Shown in pieces: positions 19,537 through 27,299 of a stretch of 64,000 nt of DNA. A program made the translations under genes and the position numbers. How positions within the stretch are numbered: position 1 is the stretch's first letter; every line of letters begins with the position of its first letter. The notes under the pieces are model-generated. The model saw nothing but the letters and a program-made list of their open reading frames with translations. It ran no database searches and had not been told where the DNA came from. The DNA comes from Alistipes sp. CHKCI003 (lineage in GTDB: Bacteria; Bacteroidota; Bacteroidia; Bacteroidales; Rikenellaceae), in assembly GCF_900021155.1 (NCBI RefSeq), contig NZ_FCNT01000012.1, positions 1 to 64,000 on the forward strand. The letters are read 5' to 3'.

Positions 19537-20403
19537 ATGCAGACTGTAAAATTGAACAACGGCATCGAAATGCCGGTATTAGGATACGGCGTTTTTCAGG
19601 TATCGCCCCAAGAGTGCGAGCGTTGCGTGCTCGATGCCATCGGCGCAGGTTATCGGCTGATAGACACGGCGCAGGCGTATTACAATGAGGAGGGCGTGGG
19701 CGCAGCGGTCGCCAAATGCGGCGTGCCCCGCAGCGAACTGTTCCTCACGACGAAAGTCTGGATTACCAATGCCGGAGAGGAAAAGGCCGCCCGCAGCATC
19801 CATGAATCGCTCCGCAAGCTGCGCACCGACTACATCGACCTGCTGCTTATCCACCAGCCGTTCGGCGACTATCCGGGAACATGGCGGGCAATGGAACAGG
19901 CTGTACGCGACGGGAAGGTACGCGCCATCGGTCTATCGAATTTCTATCCCGACCGCTTCGTGGATATGGCCGAATATGCCGGAATCAAGCCTGCCGTGAA
20001 CCAGCTGAAGACGAACGTGTTCAGCCAGCAGTGGGATGCCGAAGCGGAGATGAAGCCTTACGGGACCCGTATCATGGCTTGGGGGCCGCTGGCGCAGGGA
20101 GATCCCGACCTGACCACTCGTCCCGCGATGGCAGGTCTTGCGGAAAAATACGGTAAAACGGTGCAGCAGGTCGCCCTGCGTTACTTGGTGCAGCGCGGTA
20201 TTATCGCCATTCCGAAAAGCACGCACCGCGAACGCATGGAGCAGAATTCGGACGTGTTCGACTTCGCCCTGACAGTGGAAGAAATGGAGGGCATCCGTCC
20301 GCTGGACAAGCCTGCCGACTTCCGCTGGTCGCACCGCAACCCGGAATTGGTGAAGTTCCTGTTGAATTACGACAAACAGTTTAACCCGGATAACAAGAAA
20401 TGA
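19537..20403 (+). CDS. Aldo/keto reductase (2), 2,5-diketogluconate reductase-like
   Basis: 288 aa. AKR tetrad: Asp/Tyr in RLIDTAQAYYNEE, Lys in FLTTKVWI, His in LLIHQPFGD. IPKSTHRERMEQN forms the NADPH 2'-phosphate site. Closely related to the first reductase of the operon. The stop codon overlaps the next start (ATGA at 20400-20403), showing tight translational coupling to the NAD(P)-binding protein that follows. Confidence 0.94.
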   Translation: MQTVKLNNGIEMPVLGYGVFQVSPQECERCVLDAIGAGYRLIDTAQAYYNEEGVGAAVAKCGVPRSELFLTTKVWITNAGEEKAARSIHESLRKLRTDYIDLLLIHQPFGDYPGTWRAMEQAVRDGKVRAIGLSNFYPDRFVDMAEYAGIKPAVNQLKTNVFSQQWDAEAEMKPYGTRIMAWGPLAQGDPDLTTRPAMAGLAEKYGKTVQQVALRYLVQRGIIAIPKSTHRERMEQNSDVFDFALTVEEMEGIRPLDKPADFRWSHRNPELVKFLLNYDKQFNPDNKK

Positions 20404-21053
20404 AATACGGAATCATAGGAACGGGCGGTGTGGCTCATGCTATCGCCACGAAATTGATCGAACTCGGTCATGAAGTCATGATGGGAGCACGCAGCGCTAC
20501 CAATGAAAAAGCTGTAAGCCGGACGAAGAGCAATGGCGAACGGGCTTTTAACGGCACTTTTGCCGATGCGGCCCGATTCGGAGAAAGAGTATTCAACTGC
20601 GTGCAGGGCATTCACTCGCTCGAAGCCCTGCACGCTGCCGGAAAAGAAAATCTGAACGGGAAACTGTTGATCGACTTGGCAAATCCGTACATCTACAAAG
20701 ACGGACATATCGCGCTCGATTCGAGGTGGAGCGGTACAACCAGTTTGGGGGAAGAGACGCAAAACCTTTTGCCGGACACGAAAGTCGTGAAGACGCTGAA
20801 CTATCTCTGCAATCACCTGATGGTTCATCCGGGACAACTGCCGGATGCCATTACGGGCTTCTATTGCGGCAACGATGCTGACGCAAAAGCCGAAGCGGCG
20901 GCACTATTAAAGGATTTCGGTTGGGAGGATACCCTTGATTTGGGCGACATAAGCATGTCGCGCTACACCGAAATGCTCGGTGCGTTCTGGCCCGCTGCCC
21001 TGAATGCTACGGGGAATATGGAGTGGGGATTCAGGTTAGTAAGGAAACAATAA
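20400..21053 (+). CDS. NADP oxidoreductase, coenzyme F420-dependent-like (Rossmann) protein
   Basis: 217 aa. N-terminal dinucleotide-binding MKYGIIGTGGVAHAIATKLIELGHEV followed by MMGARSA, a pattern typical of the F420H2:NADP+ oxidoreductase-like fold (NAD_binding_10/F420_oxidored). Bacteroidales do not make F420, so it probably uses NADPH alone. Downstream helices (TKVVKTLNYLCNHLMVHPGQL) match the family. Starts inside the previous stop codon. Within a seven-gene oxidoreductase operon; substrate unknown. Confidence 0.85.
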   Translation: MKYGIIGTGGVAHAIATKLIELGHEVMMGARSATNEKAVSRTKSNGERAFNGTFADAARFGERVFNCVQGIHSLEALHAAGKENLNGKLLIDLANPYIYKDGHIALDSRWSGTTSLGEETQNLLPDTKVVKTLNYLCNHLMVHPGQLPDAITGFYCGNDADAKAEAAALLKDFGWEDTLDLGDISMSRYTEMLGAFWPAALNATGNMEWGFRLVRKQ

Positions 21054-21064
21054 ATAAGAAAAGC

Positions 21065-22078
21065 ATGAAGACAAGAAAACTCGGAAATATAGAAGTATCG
21101 GCAGTCGGATTGGGCTGCATGGGCTTCACGCACGGCTACGGCGCGTGCCCCAGCGAGACGGAGTCCATCCGGCTGATACGGAAAGCCTACGACGAAGGCT
21201 GCACCTTTTTCGATACGGCTGAAATATACAGTTGTTACAAGAACGAAGAACTTGTCGGAAAAGCACTCAAACCGTTCCGCGACAAGGTGGTAATTTCCAC
21301 CAAATTCACCCCTGCAACTCTGCCCGGACAGGAAAGACCGGAAGGCAAATTAAGCCGAGCAGGAATCCGGCAGGCGGTGGAAGGATCGCTGCGGCGGTTG
21401 CAGACCGATTACATCGACCTTTACACGGAACACCGTGTCCCGAAAGAGAGCGATCCGGCCGAGGTTGCGTATTGGATGGGCGAGTTGATACGGGAAGGCA
21501 AAATCCGTGCATGGGGACAGTCCGAGCCTACGCTCGAACAGCTCAAAGCGGCCCATGTCGTTACACCTATAACAGCCGTGCAGAGCGAATACTCGATTAT
21601 GGAGCGTAAGTGGGAGGCCGACGTCATTCCTTATTGCAAGGCTGAAGGCATCGGCTTTGTCGCTTATTCGCCTATGGCAGGCGGTTTCCTGAGCGGCAAG
21701 TATCGCCATGCCGCCTTTGAGGGCGACGACGTGCGCCGCGTCATCAGCCGCTACACGGAGGAAAACATGCAGGCCAACGCTGCTTTGCTCGACCTTATCA
21801 ACCGCTATGCGGAAGAGAAGCATTGCACCGCCGCACAAATCTCTTTGGCTTGGGTGATGTATTCCGGTCATATTGTTCCTATACCCGGTATGCGTAGCGA
21901 TGCCCGTATTCTCGAAAATCTGGGTGCTGCGGAAGTGGCGCTTACCGATGCCGAGTACGCCGCCATGAACGAGGCGTTGGGGCATATCACCATACACGGA
22001 AACCGGACAGACGAGGATATCGCCAAGTTGGGGACTATCGAAGGAAGCCGGCAGAAAGTAGCAAAGGCGGAGCGATGA
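21065..22078 (+). CDS. Aldo/keto reductase (3), AKR13/YakC-like
   Basis: 337 aa from MKTRKLGNIEVSAVGLGCMG; a longer in-frame start at 21023 would overlap the upstream gene. It belongs to a different AKR branch from the other two: GLGCMGFTHGYG, FFDTAEIYSCYKNEELVG (Asp/Tyr), VVISTKF (Lys), LYTEHRVP (His) and IVPIPGMRSDARILENL (cofactor site). This branch reduces aldehydes, methylglyoxal-type compounds or aromatic ketones in other bacteria. Fifth gene of the operon. Confidence 0.93.
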   Translation: MKTRKLGNIEVSAVGLGCMGFTHGYGACPSETESIRLIRKAYDEGCTFFDTAEIYSCYKNEELVGKALKPFRDKVVISTKFTPATLPGQERPEGKLSRAGIRQAVEGSLRRLQTDYIDLYTEHRVPKESDPAEVAYWMGELIREGKIRAWGQSEPTLEQLKAAHVVTPITAVQSEYSIMERKWEADVIPYCKAEGIGFVAYSPMAGGFLSGKYRHAAFEGDDVRRVISRYTEENMQANAALLDLINRYAEEKHCTAAQISLAWVMYSGHIVPIPGMRSDARILENLGAAEVALTDAEYAAMNEALGHITIHGNRTDEDIAKLGTIEGSRQKVAKAER

Positions 22079-22117
22079 GAACGAATGATTAAGCAAACCA
22101 ATTATCAAACAATAATT

Positions 22118-22867
22118 ATGTACGAATCCTTAAATAACAAAGTCGCCCTCGTAACCGGAGCCGGAACAGGTATCGGAAGAGCCATCGCCCGACGTCTGGC
22201 CGATGAAGGTGCTAACGTATTGATCGTAGGACGCACGGAAGCGACACTCGCCGAAACAGCATCCCATAGCGATAAGATAACCTTTCTTGCTGCCGACCTT
22301 GAATCGGAAGCCGGGATACAGGCGGTGGTTCAGACTGTCGGCGAGCGGTACGGCCGCCTCGATATTCTCGTCAACAATGCCGGATGGGCGCCCGTCACGC
22401 CGTTTGCCGAGATGAAGATCGAAGAATACGACAAGGTATTCGCCATCAACGTGCGTACCGTCGTGATGCTTACCCATGCCTGCCTGCCGATGATAAAGGC
22501 GGCGAAAGGAAACATACTGAACATCACCACCACGATGACGACCAATCCTATCGCAACGATGGCGAACTATGCCGCCTCGAAATCGGCCGTATATACCATG
22601 ACCCGTGCATGGGCAAAAGAGCTGGCACGCGACGGCGTGCGTGTCAATTCGCTCGGCGTGGGGCCTATCGAAACCCCTATCTACGGCAAGACCGAGCTTT
22701 CGGACGAAGCCGCGAAAGCCCACAAGGATATGGTAACGAAAAGCGTGCCCCTCGGTCGAATGGGACAACCCGAAGAGGTTGCCGCTGTCGTCGCTTTTCT
22801 GACAAGCGACGAAGCCAGTTTCGTAACCGGAGCCGACTATAAAGTGGACGGCGGTGTAGGTGCATAA
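22118..22867 (+). CDS. Short-chain dehydrogenase/reductase (SDR)
   Basis: 249-aa classical SDR. Cofactor motif VTGAGTGIGRAIARRL, then NNAG (LVNNAGWAP), the catalytic Ser region ILNITTTMTTNP and Y-x3-K as YAASKSA; GVGPIETPIY follows. In the usual catalytic Ser position there is a run of threonines (TTTMTT), so which residue orients the substrate is not obvious. The C-terminus has the family FLTSDEASFVTGADYKVDGG. ATG at 22118 chosen over 22085 because the SDR fold begins there. Sixth gene of the redox operon. Confidence 0.93.
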   Translation: MYESLNNKVALVTGAGTGIGRAIARRLADEGANVLIVGRTEATLAETASHSDKITFLAADLESEAGIQAVVQTVGERYGRLDILVNNAGWAPVTPFAEMKIEEYDKVFAINVRTVVMLTHACLPMIKAAKGNILNITTTMTTNPIATMANYAASKSAVYTMTRAWAKELARDGVRVNSLGVGPIETPIYGKTELSDEAAKAHKDMVTKSVPLGRMGQPEEVAAVVAFLTSDEASFVTGADYKVDGGVGA

Positions 22868-22892
22868 TAAACAATGATAATCCGAATATAAT

Positions 22893-23459
22893 ATGAACAA
22901 TGTTTTAATCATCAGCGGACACACGGACCTTGCAACGTCGGTGGCCAACAAGACCATCCTCGAAACGCTTGCCAGACGCTTGCCGGAAGCCGAAATCGTA
23001 AAGCTGGACGAACTCTATCCCGACTTCAAAATCAATGTGGAAGCCGAACAGCAACGCCTGCTCCGTGCCGACATCATCGTGTTGCAGTACCCCCTTTTCT
23101 GGTACTCTGCCCCTTCCCTGTTGGAGCGTTGGATGGAAGAGACCTTCCGGCACGGATTCTCGCACGGCAGCACGGGCGACAAGCTGAAAGGCAAGAAACT
23201 CGTTTTGTCCTTCACGACGGGAGCACCCGAAACGATGTACGGCCGCGAGGGGGCGATGGGCTATGATATCGAAGATTTCCTGCCTTGCTACAAGGCTACC
23301 TGTCGGCTTTGCCAGATGGAGTTCGCCGGATATGTATATACAGGCGGCGTAAGCTACGGCAACCGGACCTCGCCCGAACTCATCGAACAGCAGAAGATTG
23401 CATCGGAGCAACATGCACAACGGCTTATCGAGTTGTTGGAAAAAACATCCTACCGTTAA
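22893..23459 (+). CDS. NAD(P)H-dependent flavodoxin-fold quinone reductase (KefF/MdaB-like)
   Basis: 188-aa flavodoxin_2-type FMN/FAD oxidoreductase. Visible: N-terminal nucleotide-binding VLIISGHTDLATSVANK, the middle IIVLQYPLFWYSAPSLLERWMEE typical of KefF/MdaB/DT-diaphorase proteins, and LVLSFTTGAPETMYGREG. Members reduce quinones by two electrons and protect against electrophiles. It is the last gene of the redox operon and is followed by an 11-bp hairpin (23477-23505). Its presence is the best hint that the operon handles quinones or related electrophiles. Confidence 0.92.
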   Translation: MNNVLIISGHTDLATSVANKTILETLARRLPEAEIVKLDELYPDFKINVEAEQQRLLRADIIVLQYPLFWYSAPSLLERWMEETFRHGFSHGSTGDKLKGKKLVLSFTTGAPETMYGREGAMGYDIEDFLPCYKATCRLCQMEFAGYVYTGGVSYGNRTSPELIEQQKIASEQHAQRLIELLEKTSYR

Positions 23460-23476
23460 TTTAACGGATAGTTTTT

Positions 23477-23505
23477 CTACCGTCCACTAAAATTGTGGAC
23501 GGTAG
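23477..23505 (+). terminator. Hairpin ending the redox operon
   Basis: Perfect 11-bp arms CTACCGTCCAC and GTGGACGGTAG around TAAAATT, 17 bp past the last stop codon. No long T run follows. Confidence 0.65.
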
Positions 23506-23510
23506 TGTGT

Positions 23511-24110
23511 CTATTTATATAAAAGATATAATTTACCTTCTTCGTTTATAAGGGATATGTTCTTTTTCTTTATCATCATCCCTCCATCCCCGGTCGTTGT
23601 CGCTTCCGCCACCTCCACCGCCGGATGCGGGTACAATATGCGGTTGCATAACCAGTTCCTCAACCGCTTCTCCGATATTTGGGACAGGGAGAAATCCGCT
23701 GTCCGATGAACCGTCCGTTCCGATAAGGCCGCTTGTAGATTCGTTTGTTGGCCCTTGTCGGTGAATCTACCCGTCTGCATCGTCAGTCCCTTGCCGTCCC
23801 CAATCAGGCAGTGGTGCGGATATACAATAGGACTGTCGGCAAATACCGACCCTTTCCGCATTCAGCATTCAGCCTTCAGCCTTCGATCAAGGCTTTTGTA
23901 GGTCATGGAACGGTCAATCCGACAACCGCTGAAAGAGATATTATCGCAGATCCCCCCCCCTTGATTCTACCATCGGTTTTACTGGTAAAATCTACTGTGA
24001 TACCTTTTTCCGACAGGTACTCTTTCAGCTCCTTCCAGTCGAGCCTCTCAACGCACCATCGACGGTATCATGGATACGGTACTTGACCGCATTTTCCCCC
24101 TGAGCCGATG
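23511..24110 (-). pseudogene. MobB-type relaxase, C-terminal relic
   Basis: Conceptual minus-strand translation gives LDWKELKEYLSEKGITVDF, then after a nine-base C run at 23952-23960 (G on the coding strand) a shifted frame with ISFSGCRIDRSMTYKSLDRR. This matches the C-terminal part of Bacteroidetes mobilisation relaxases. A 7-bp tandem repeat (CATTCAG/CCTTCAG units, 23861-23886) and stop codons follow, and the last open part begins MRKGSVFADSPIVYPHH. The catalytic N-terminal half is missing. Decayed with the adjacent MobA relic. Confidence 0.55.
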
Positions 24111-24139
24111 ACGGTTCACCTTCTTTTTATCCTTGCCGA

Positions 24140-24513
24140 AGGTTCAATCTTATTCTCTTATAAGGTCGCTTATCTCTCGGAACAACCTCCTGTTTTCGTC
24201 GGCGATGTACTGCGGTCGTGGATATGGGCGAAGTGCGCCAGCTGGTTCAGTTTGTTCGCCATACCGGCCAGTGCGCGGAGCGCATGCACTACATCTTGCG
24301 GCACGGCTTCTTTGACATAGACGTTGCCAGTTCATAGACAATCTCGGAAAGAGGCTTACCGATCCGTTTGCGTTGGAACAGCAATTCGGCATAGTTCTTT
24401 CTGGCGAAATTGACTTTGGCGGGACAGTCCCGTTTCATTCATGGCGGCAGTTTCGGACGGCCGCTTTTCTTCGTTTTATTGCAGCGTCTATCAAAATATG
24501 TTTGGATACTCAT
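24140..24513 (-). pseudogene. MobA/MobC-type mobilisation accessory protein, decayed
   Basis: From ATG 24513 the minus strand reads MSIQTYFDRRCNKTKKSGRP then KLPP, an in-frame TGA, and then CPAKVNFARKNYAELLFQRK and GKPLSEIVYELATSMSKK, which looks like the ribbon-helix-helix relaxosome accessory proteins of Bacteroidetes mobilisable elements. Further frameshifts separate the C-terminal ALRALAGMANKLNQLAHFAHIH. It lies upstream of the relaxase relic in the usual mobA-mobB order. Non-functional. Confidence 0.6.
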
Positions 24514-24648
24514 GCCGTTTTTTCCTTACTACGGTGTCCGGCGACTCTTCGGTACGCCCCGGAGGTTTTGTGTCCCACAAAACTTATACTTGCTCCCAGA
24601 ACGCATTCCCACATCGGCATACGCCCGACACTTAAAATAAAATTCGAA

Positions 24649-25899
24649 TTATAACTTAGTCATAATTACGATATATTCTTCGGTCATAGTGCTAACATTA
24701 GCCCCTTTCTTATTAGAAGGACTGGTTTTGCTTGGCATTCTTTTATTAGGAATGGAGCGAACATAAGTAATTTCGTGCTTGAAACCATGTTTCTCAAATA
24801 TTTCAGCAGTAAAATAATCCAATGGAATTTGTACGTCTTTTACGGTTCTGTTTCCGACAACATAACAAACTCGGCCTCCCTTTCTAATAACACCAGCCAC
24901 ATTCTCGATAGACCGAGAATACTCGTCTAAAAATGTAGTGACCTCGTAATATCGTTTTATGTCAGATTGTTTTATCTGTTCCAGTTCCGTCGCCAAAGCA
25001 ACTGTGTCTATGGAGTCGATTTTCTTAGGCATCCCCCCCATAAGGGTCCGGTCTATATTTTTCGCATTAGGAAACCGAAACCACTCACCTGCCCATCTTG
25101 AGAATTGTCCATAAGCAACGGTTGTCCGACTGTCTCCATAGGGAGGCGAGGTTACTACCATATCGACACTCTCTTTGGCTAATAACGAATGGGGTATCTC
25201 ATACACACTGTTGCAGTCGGATATGTTTACCGTAAATTCCGAAGCATCTTTTAAAAAATTGTTTAAACCATCCAAATTCCGTTTTATTTTATCTGCGATC
25301 AAAACGAATGGATTCGGATTATAGGTCGGAATTTTATTGGCCTCAATTCGATAACGTTTAAACTCTCCGTTCCGAGTAAATGAAACATCTCTTATGGTTT
25401 CCGCTAATGCAAGATTGAAAAACGATTTGGTAGCCGCGAATTCCATACTGTCGATTACCGATGATAAGTATTTCAATTTTATTAAGTTCTCTTTGCTATA
25501 CCAATAGTCATGTTTAGTTATGTGCTTAAAATCCGTTTCTACATATTTCCAAGCGCTAATATCAAAACTATCTATCTTCCTTAATATATAATTAAATGAT
25601 TCTTCAACCTCATTGATATTGAATTTAGTCGTCTTGACTTCTGCAATAAAACGAGCCAACGGGTTGACATCTATTCCTACCGAATCAATCCCTTTTATTG
25701 CAGCCTCAACGAGAGTTGTTCCTGACCCCATATATGGGTCCAGAATCATACTTACCGAACCTTCAGGAGCGAAATCGCAAATTAATCTCCTTGCAATCTG
25801 CGGAATCATCATTGCAGGATAGTTATGATAGCAATGTGTATATTCTTTAGTATTTGAATCCCTAAAATCCCAATCTGACGTATATTCTCTTCTATACAT
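24649..25899 (-). CDS. Type II DNA methyltransferase of the MvaI/BcnI-like R-M system
   Basis: 416-aa amino-methyltransferase. The SAM-binding motif I is DPYMGSGTT (residues 54-62) and the catalytic motif IV is TSPPY (250-254), the form typical of N4-cytosine enzymes; order I then IV. The region between contains the probable target-recognition segment. Given the partner nuclease, N4-cytosine methylation within a CCNGG-type site is likely, which is inference. AT-rich relative to the host. Divergent from the controller and nuclease genes. A perfect palindrome (25932-25948) lies 33-49 bp upstream of its ATG, so it is probably repressed by the controller. A seven-G run in the coding strand (about 25032-25038) is in frame. 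Confidence 0.92.
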   Translation of the reverse strand: MYRREYTSDWDFRDSNTKEYTHCYHNYPAMMIPQIARRLICDFAPEGSVSMILDPYMGSGTTLVEAAIKGIDSVGIDVNPLARFIAEVKTTKFNINEVEESFNYILRKIDSFDISAWKYVETDFKHITKHDYWYSKENLIKLKYLSSVIDSMEFAATKSFFNLALAETIRDVSFTRNGEFKRYRIEANKIPTYNPNPFVLIADKIKRNLDGLNNFLKDASEFTVNISDCNSVYEIPHSLLAKESVDMVVTSPPYGDSRTTVAYGQFSRWAGEWFRFPNAKNIDRTLMGGMPKKIDSIDTVALATELEQIKQSDIKRYYEVTTFLDEYSRSIENVAGVIRKGGRVCYVVGNRTVKDVQIPLDYFTAEIFEKHGFKHEITYVRSIPNKRMPSKTSPSNKKGANVSTMTEEYIVIMTKL

Positions 25900-25931
25900 T
25901 GTCTCAAATATTTTTGCAAATATAAGAAATT

Positions 25932-25948
25932 ACTCTCAATATGAGAGT
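25932..25948. promoter_or_regulatory. C-box 1 (controller operator) near the methyltransferase promoter
   Basis: ACTCTCA-ATA-TGAGAGT: perfect 7-bp arms with a 3-bp centre. The centre is 45 bp from that of C-box 2. Confidence 0.75.
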
Positions 25949-25976
25949 GGATTAAACTTTTTTGTTTCCGATTTTT

Positions 25977-25993
25977 GCTCTCAAAATGAGTGC
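25977..25993. promoter_or_regulatory. C-box 2 (controller operator) just upstream of the C gene
   Basis: GCTCTCA-AAA-TGAGTGC, an imperfect version of C-box 1 (one mismatch pair). It ends 6 bp before the C-gene ATG and overlaps its translation start region, fitting autoregulation. Confidence 0.7.
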
Positions 25994-25999
25994 AATATT

Positions 26000-26302
26000 A
26001 TGGATGTAAAGAAAACAGACTATCAACTAAGAATTATCAATACCTTAAAAGAGTTAAGACAAAATCAAAATATGACACAGGCTCTTGTCAGTGATCTTTT
26101 GGGGATAAATAGCTATGGACAAATCGGAAACATTGAAAGTCCCAAGTTTCCACATAAGTACACTCTTAAGCAAATAAGTATCTTGTGTCGAGAATTTAGT
26201 TATCCCATTGAATCCGTGTTCCTTAATGAAGAAGAGCTTAAACTGGATAAAAATGAACTTGTAAAACGTTTAATTGAAAAATTAGTAGAATATGATGGAT
26301 AA
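26000..26302 (+). CDS. Controller (C) protein of the R-M system, XRE-type HTH
   Basis: 100-aa helix-turn-helix regulator (LKELRQNQNMTQALVSDLL then GINSYGQIGNIES), slightly longer than typical C proteins. In type II systems such proteins delay nuclease expression until host DNA is methylated, binding paired palindromes upstream of their own gene and repressing or activating at different doses. Two such palindromes are present here (25932-25948 and 25977-25993). Its 3' end overlaps the nuclease start by 11 bp, so nuclease translation is coupled to it. Confidence 0.9.
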   Translation: MDVKKTDYQLRIINTLKELRQNQNMTQALVSDLLGINSYGQIGNIESPKFPHKYTLKQISILCREFSYPIESVFLNEEELKLDKNELVKRLIEKLVEYDG

Positions 26303-27035
26303 GGAGCTGATCGTTAGTGAATTTAACAGAATCAAGGCTTTGGGGTATCTCAAAAGCCGCAGAACTCATAATACGGGTATAGGCAAGACCTTTGAGGATT
26401 ATCTCGGTGTCGATGAGAATAACAACAAAGCTCCTGATTTTGCCGGATTTGAGGTTAAAAGCAAAAGAGCCGAAACAGCATCGTACTTGACTTTATTTAC
26501 AAAAAGTCCCTCTCATCCACCCAAAGTAAATACTTATTTAAGGGACAAATATGGGGAAAATTATAAAGATAATCCTAATCTAAAAAGGTTACACACTTCA
26601 ATATTCTCCAATAAATGTAACACTTATAGAAAAATTTACGGCTTTATTATAATAAATGACAAAGTCAACCAAAGAGTGGTTATAGAAGTTAGGAATTTTC
26701 AATCTCACGAAGTTGATAGATCTGCTTACTGGACTTATGAAGAACTGGATATGTGCTTAAACTCTAAACTTAAGGCTCTGTTTTTTGTGTACGCAGATTC
26801 AAAAATAGAGAATGGAGAGGAATATTTTCATTATACGAAGGCGGAGATTTATTTAAAACCATCTATTAGTAAACTACTACAATTAATTGATGAAGGCAAA
26901 GTAATGATAGATATTCGTATCGGATCATATAAAAGTGGCAAAAACAAAGGTAAGCCCCATGACCATGGAACTGGTTTTAGAATAAAGCCAGCGGATTTAT
27001 ATTCTCTTTATGAAGAAAAAATAGAGATACAGTAA
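26292..27035 (+). CDS. Type II restriction endonuclease, MvaI/BcnI family
   Basis: 247 aa (246 if the second Met at 26295 is used). It matches what I remember of MvaI along most of its length: RRTHNTGIGKTFEDYLG, PDFAGFEVKSK, LTLFTKSPSHPP and IDIRIGSYKSGKNKGKPHDH. The catalytic D-x(4)-E-x-K is D49-E54-K56. MvaI and BcnI are monomeric MutH-fold enzymes cutting CCWGG and CCSGG; the specificity here is probably a CCNGG variant, unconfirmed. Overlaps the C gene by 11 bp. AT-rich, like its partners, indicating recent transfer. Complete and without frameshift, so probably active. Confidence 0.92.
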   Translation: MMDKELIVSEFNRIKALGYLKSRRTHNTGIGKTFEDYLGVDENNNKAPDFAGFEVKSKRAETASYLTLFTKSPSHPPKVNTYLRDKYGENYKDNPNLKRLHTSIFSNKCNTYRKIYGFIIINDKVNQRVVIEVRNFQSHEVDRSAYWTYEELDMCLNSKLKALFFVYADSKIENGEEYFHYTKAEIYLKPSISKLLQLIDEGKVMIDIRIGSYKSGKNKGKPHDHGTGFRIKPADLYSLYEEKIEIQ

Positions 27036-27219
27036 TACGATTTGTATAGTTAATCTCCCATAGCTGTTTAAATTTTAACATTGCAGAATTTGTAAAAAAT
27101 CATTATCTTCGCTATGCAGTATGGAAAAGCATTGAGGCGTAAGGCAATCTCAACGAATCAATGACCCAAAAGCGGACAATCAATCACAACATATTGATAT
27201 ATAACACGGAAACGGAATA
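27036..27219. other. Right end of the element
   Basis: AT-rich non-coding 184 bp between the nuclease gene and attR. No ORF or promoter of note. Confidence 0.5.
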
Positions 27220-27244
27220 GGTTCGAATCCCGTTTTCCGCTCGC
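27220..27244 (+). repeat. attR: right 25-bp copy of the tRNA-Gly 3' end
   Basis: Identical to 9682-9706. Only the T-loop to acceptor 3' part is present; no D or anticodon arm precedes it, so it is not a tRNA gene. Confidence 0.92.
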
Positions 27245-27260
27245 AGAACAGACGACCGAA

Positions 27261-27299
27261 TCCTTGCGGCAGGCCAATCACCTTGTCGTGAGGATTTTT
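27261..27299 (+). terminator. Original terminator of tRNA-Gly(CCC), displaced by the insertion
   Basis: TCCTTGCGGCAGG (27261-27273) pairs along its full 13 bp, with G-U pairs, to 27282-27294 around an 8-nt loop; TTTTT follows. Sits 17 bp beyond attR, where the host tRNA would have ended before integration. Confidence 0.65.

Larger units (their letters stand above)
9682..27244. mobile_element. Integrated genomic element in tRNA-Gly(CCC), about 17.5 kb
   Basis: Bounded by 25-bp direct repeats (9682-9706 and 27220-27244), with a tyrosine integrase relic reading inward right next to the tRNA. Internal content fits a mosaic of phage and mobilisable-element remains: terminase, primase-like zinc ribbon, and MobA/relaxase relics, plus intact cargo (regulators, redox operon, radical SAM pair, restriction-modification). 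The integrase has several inactivating lesions and the mobilisation genes are broken, so the element is probably immobile on its own. Base composition changes sharply at its right part (24650-27219 is AT-rich). Confidence 0.88.

Noticed and set aside
23561..23640. Gly/Asp-rich frame as a new small protein
   Set aside because: It is the decayed C-terminal end of the relaxase, joined to upstream pieces by frameshifts.
27184..27244. A second tRNA-Gly gene at the right end of the island
   Set aside because: Only the 3' third of the tRNA is present; no D or anticodon arm upstream. It is attR.
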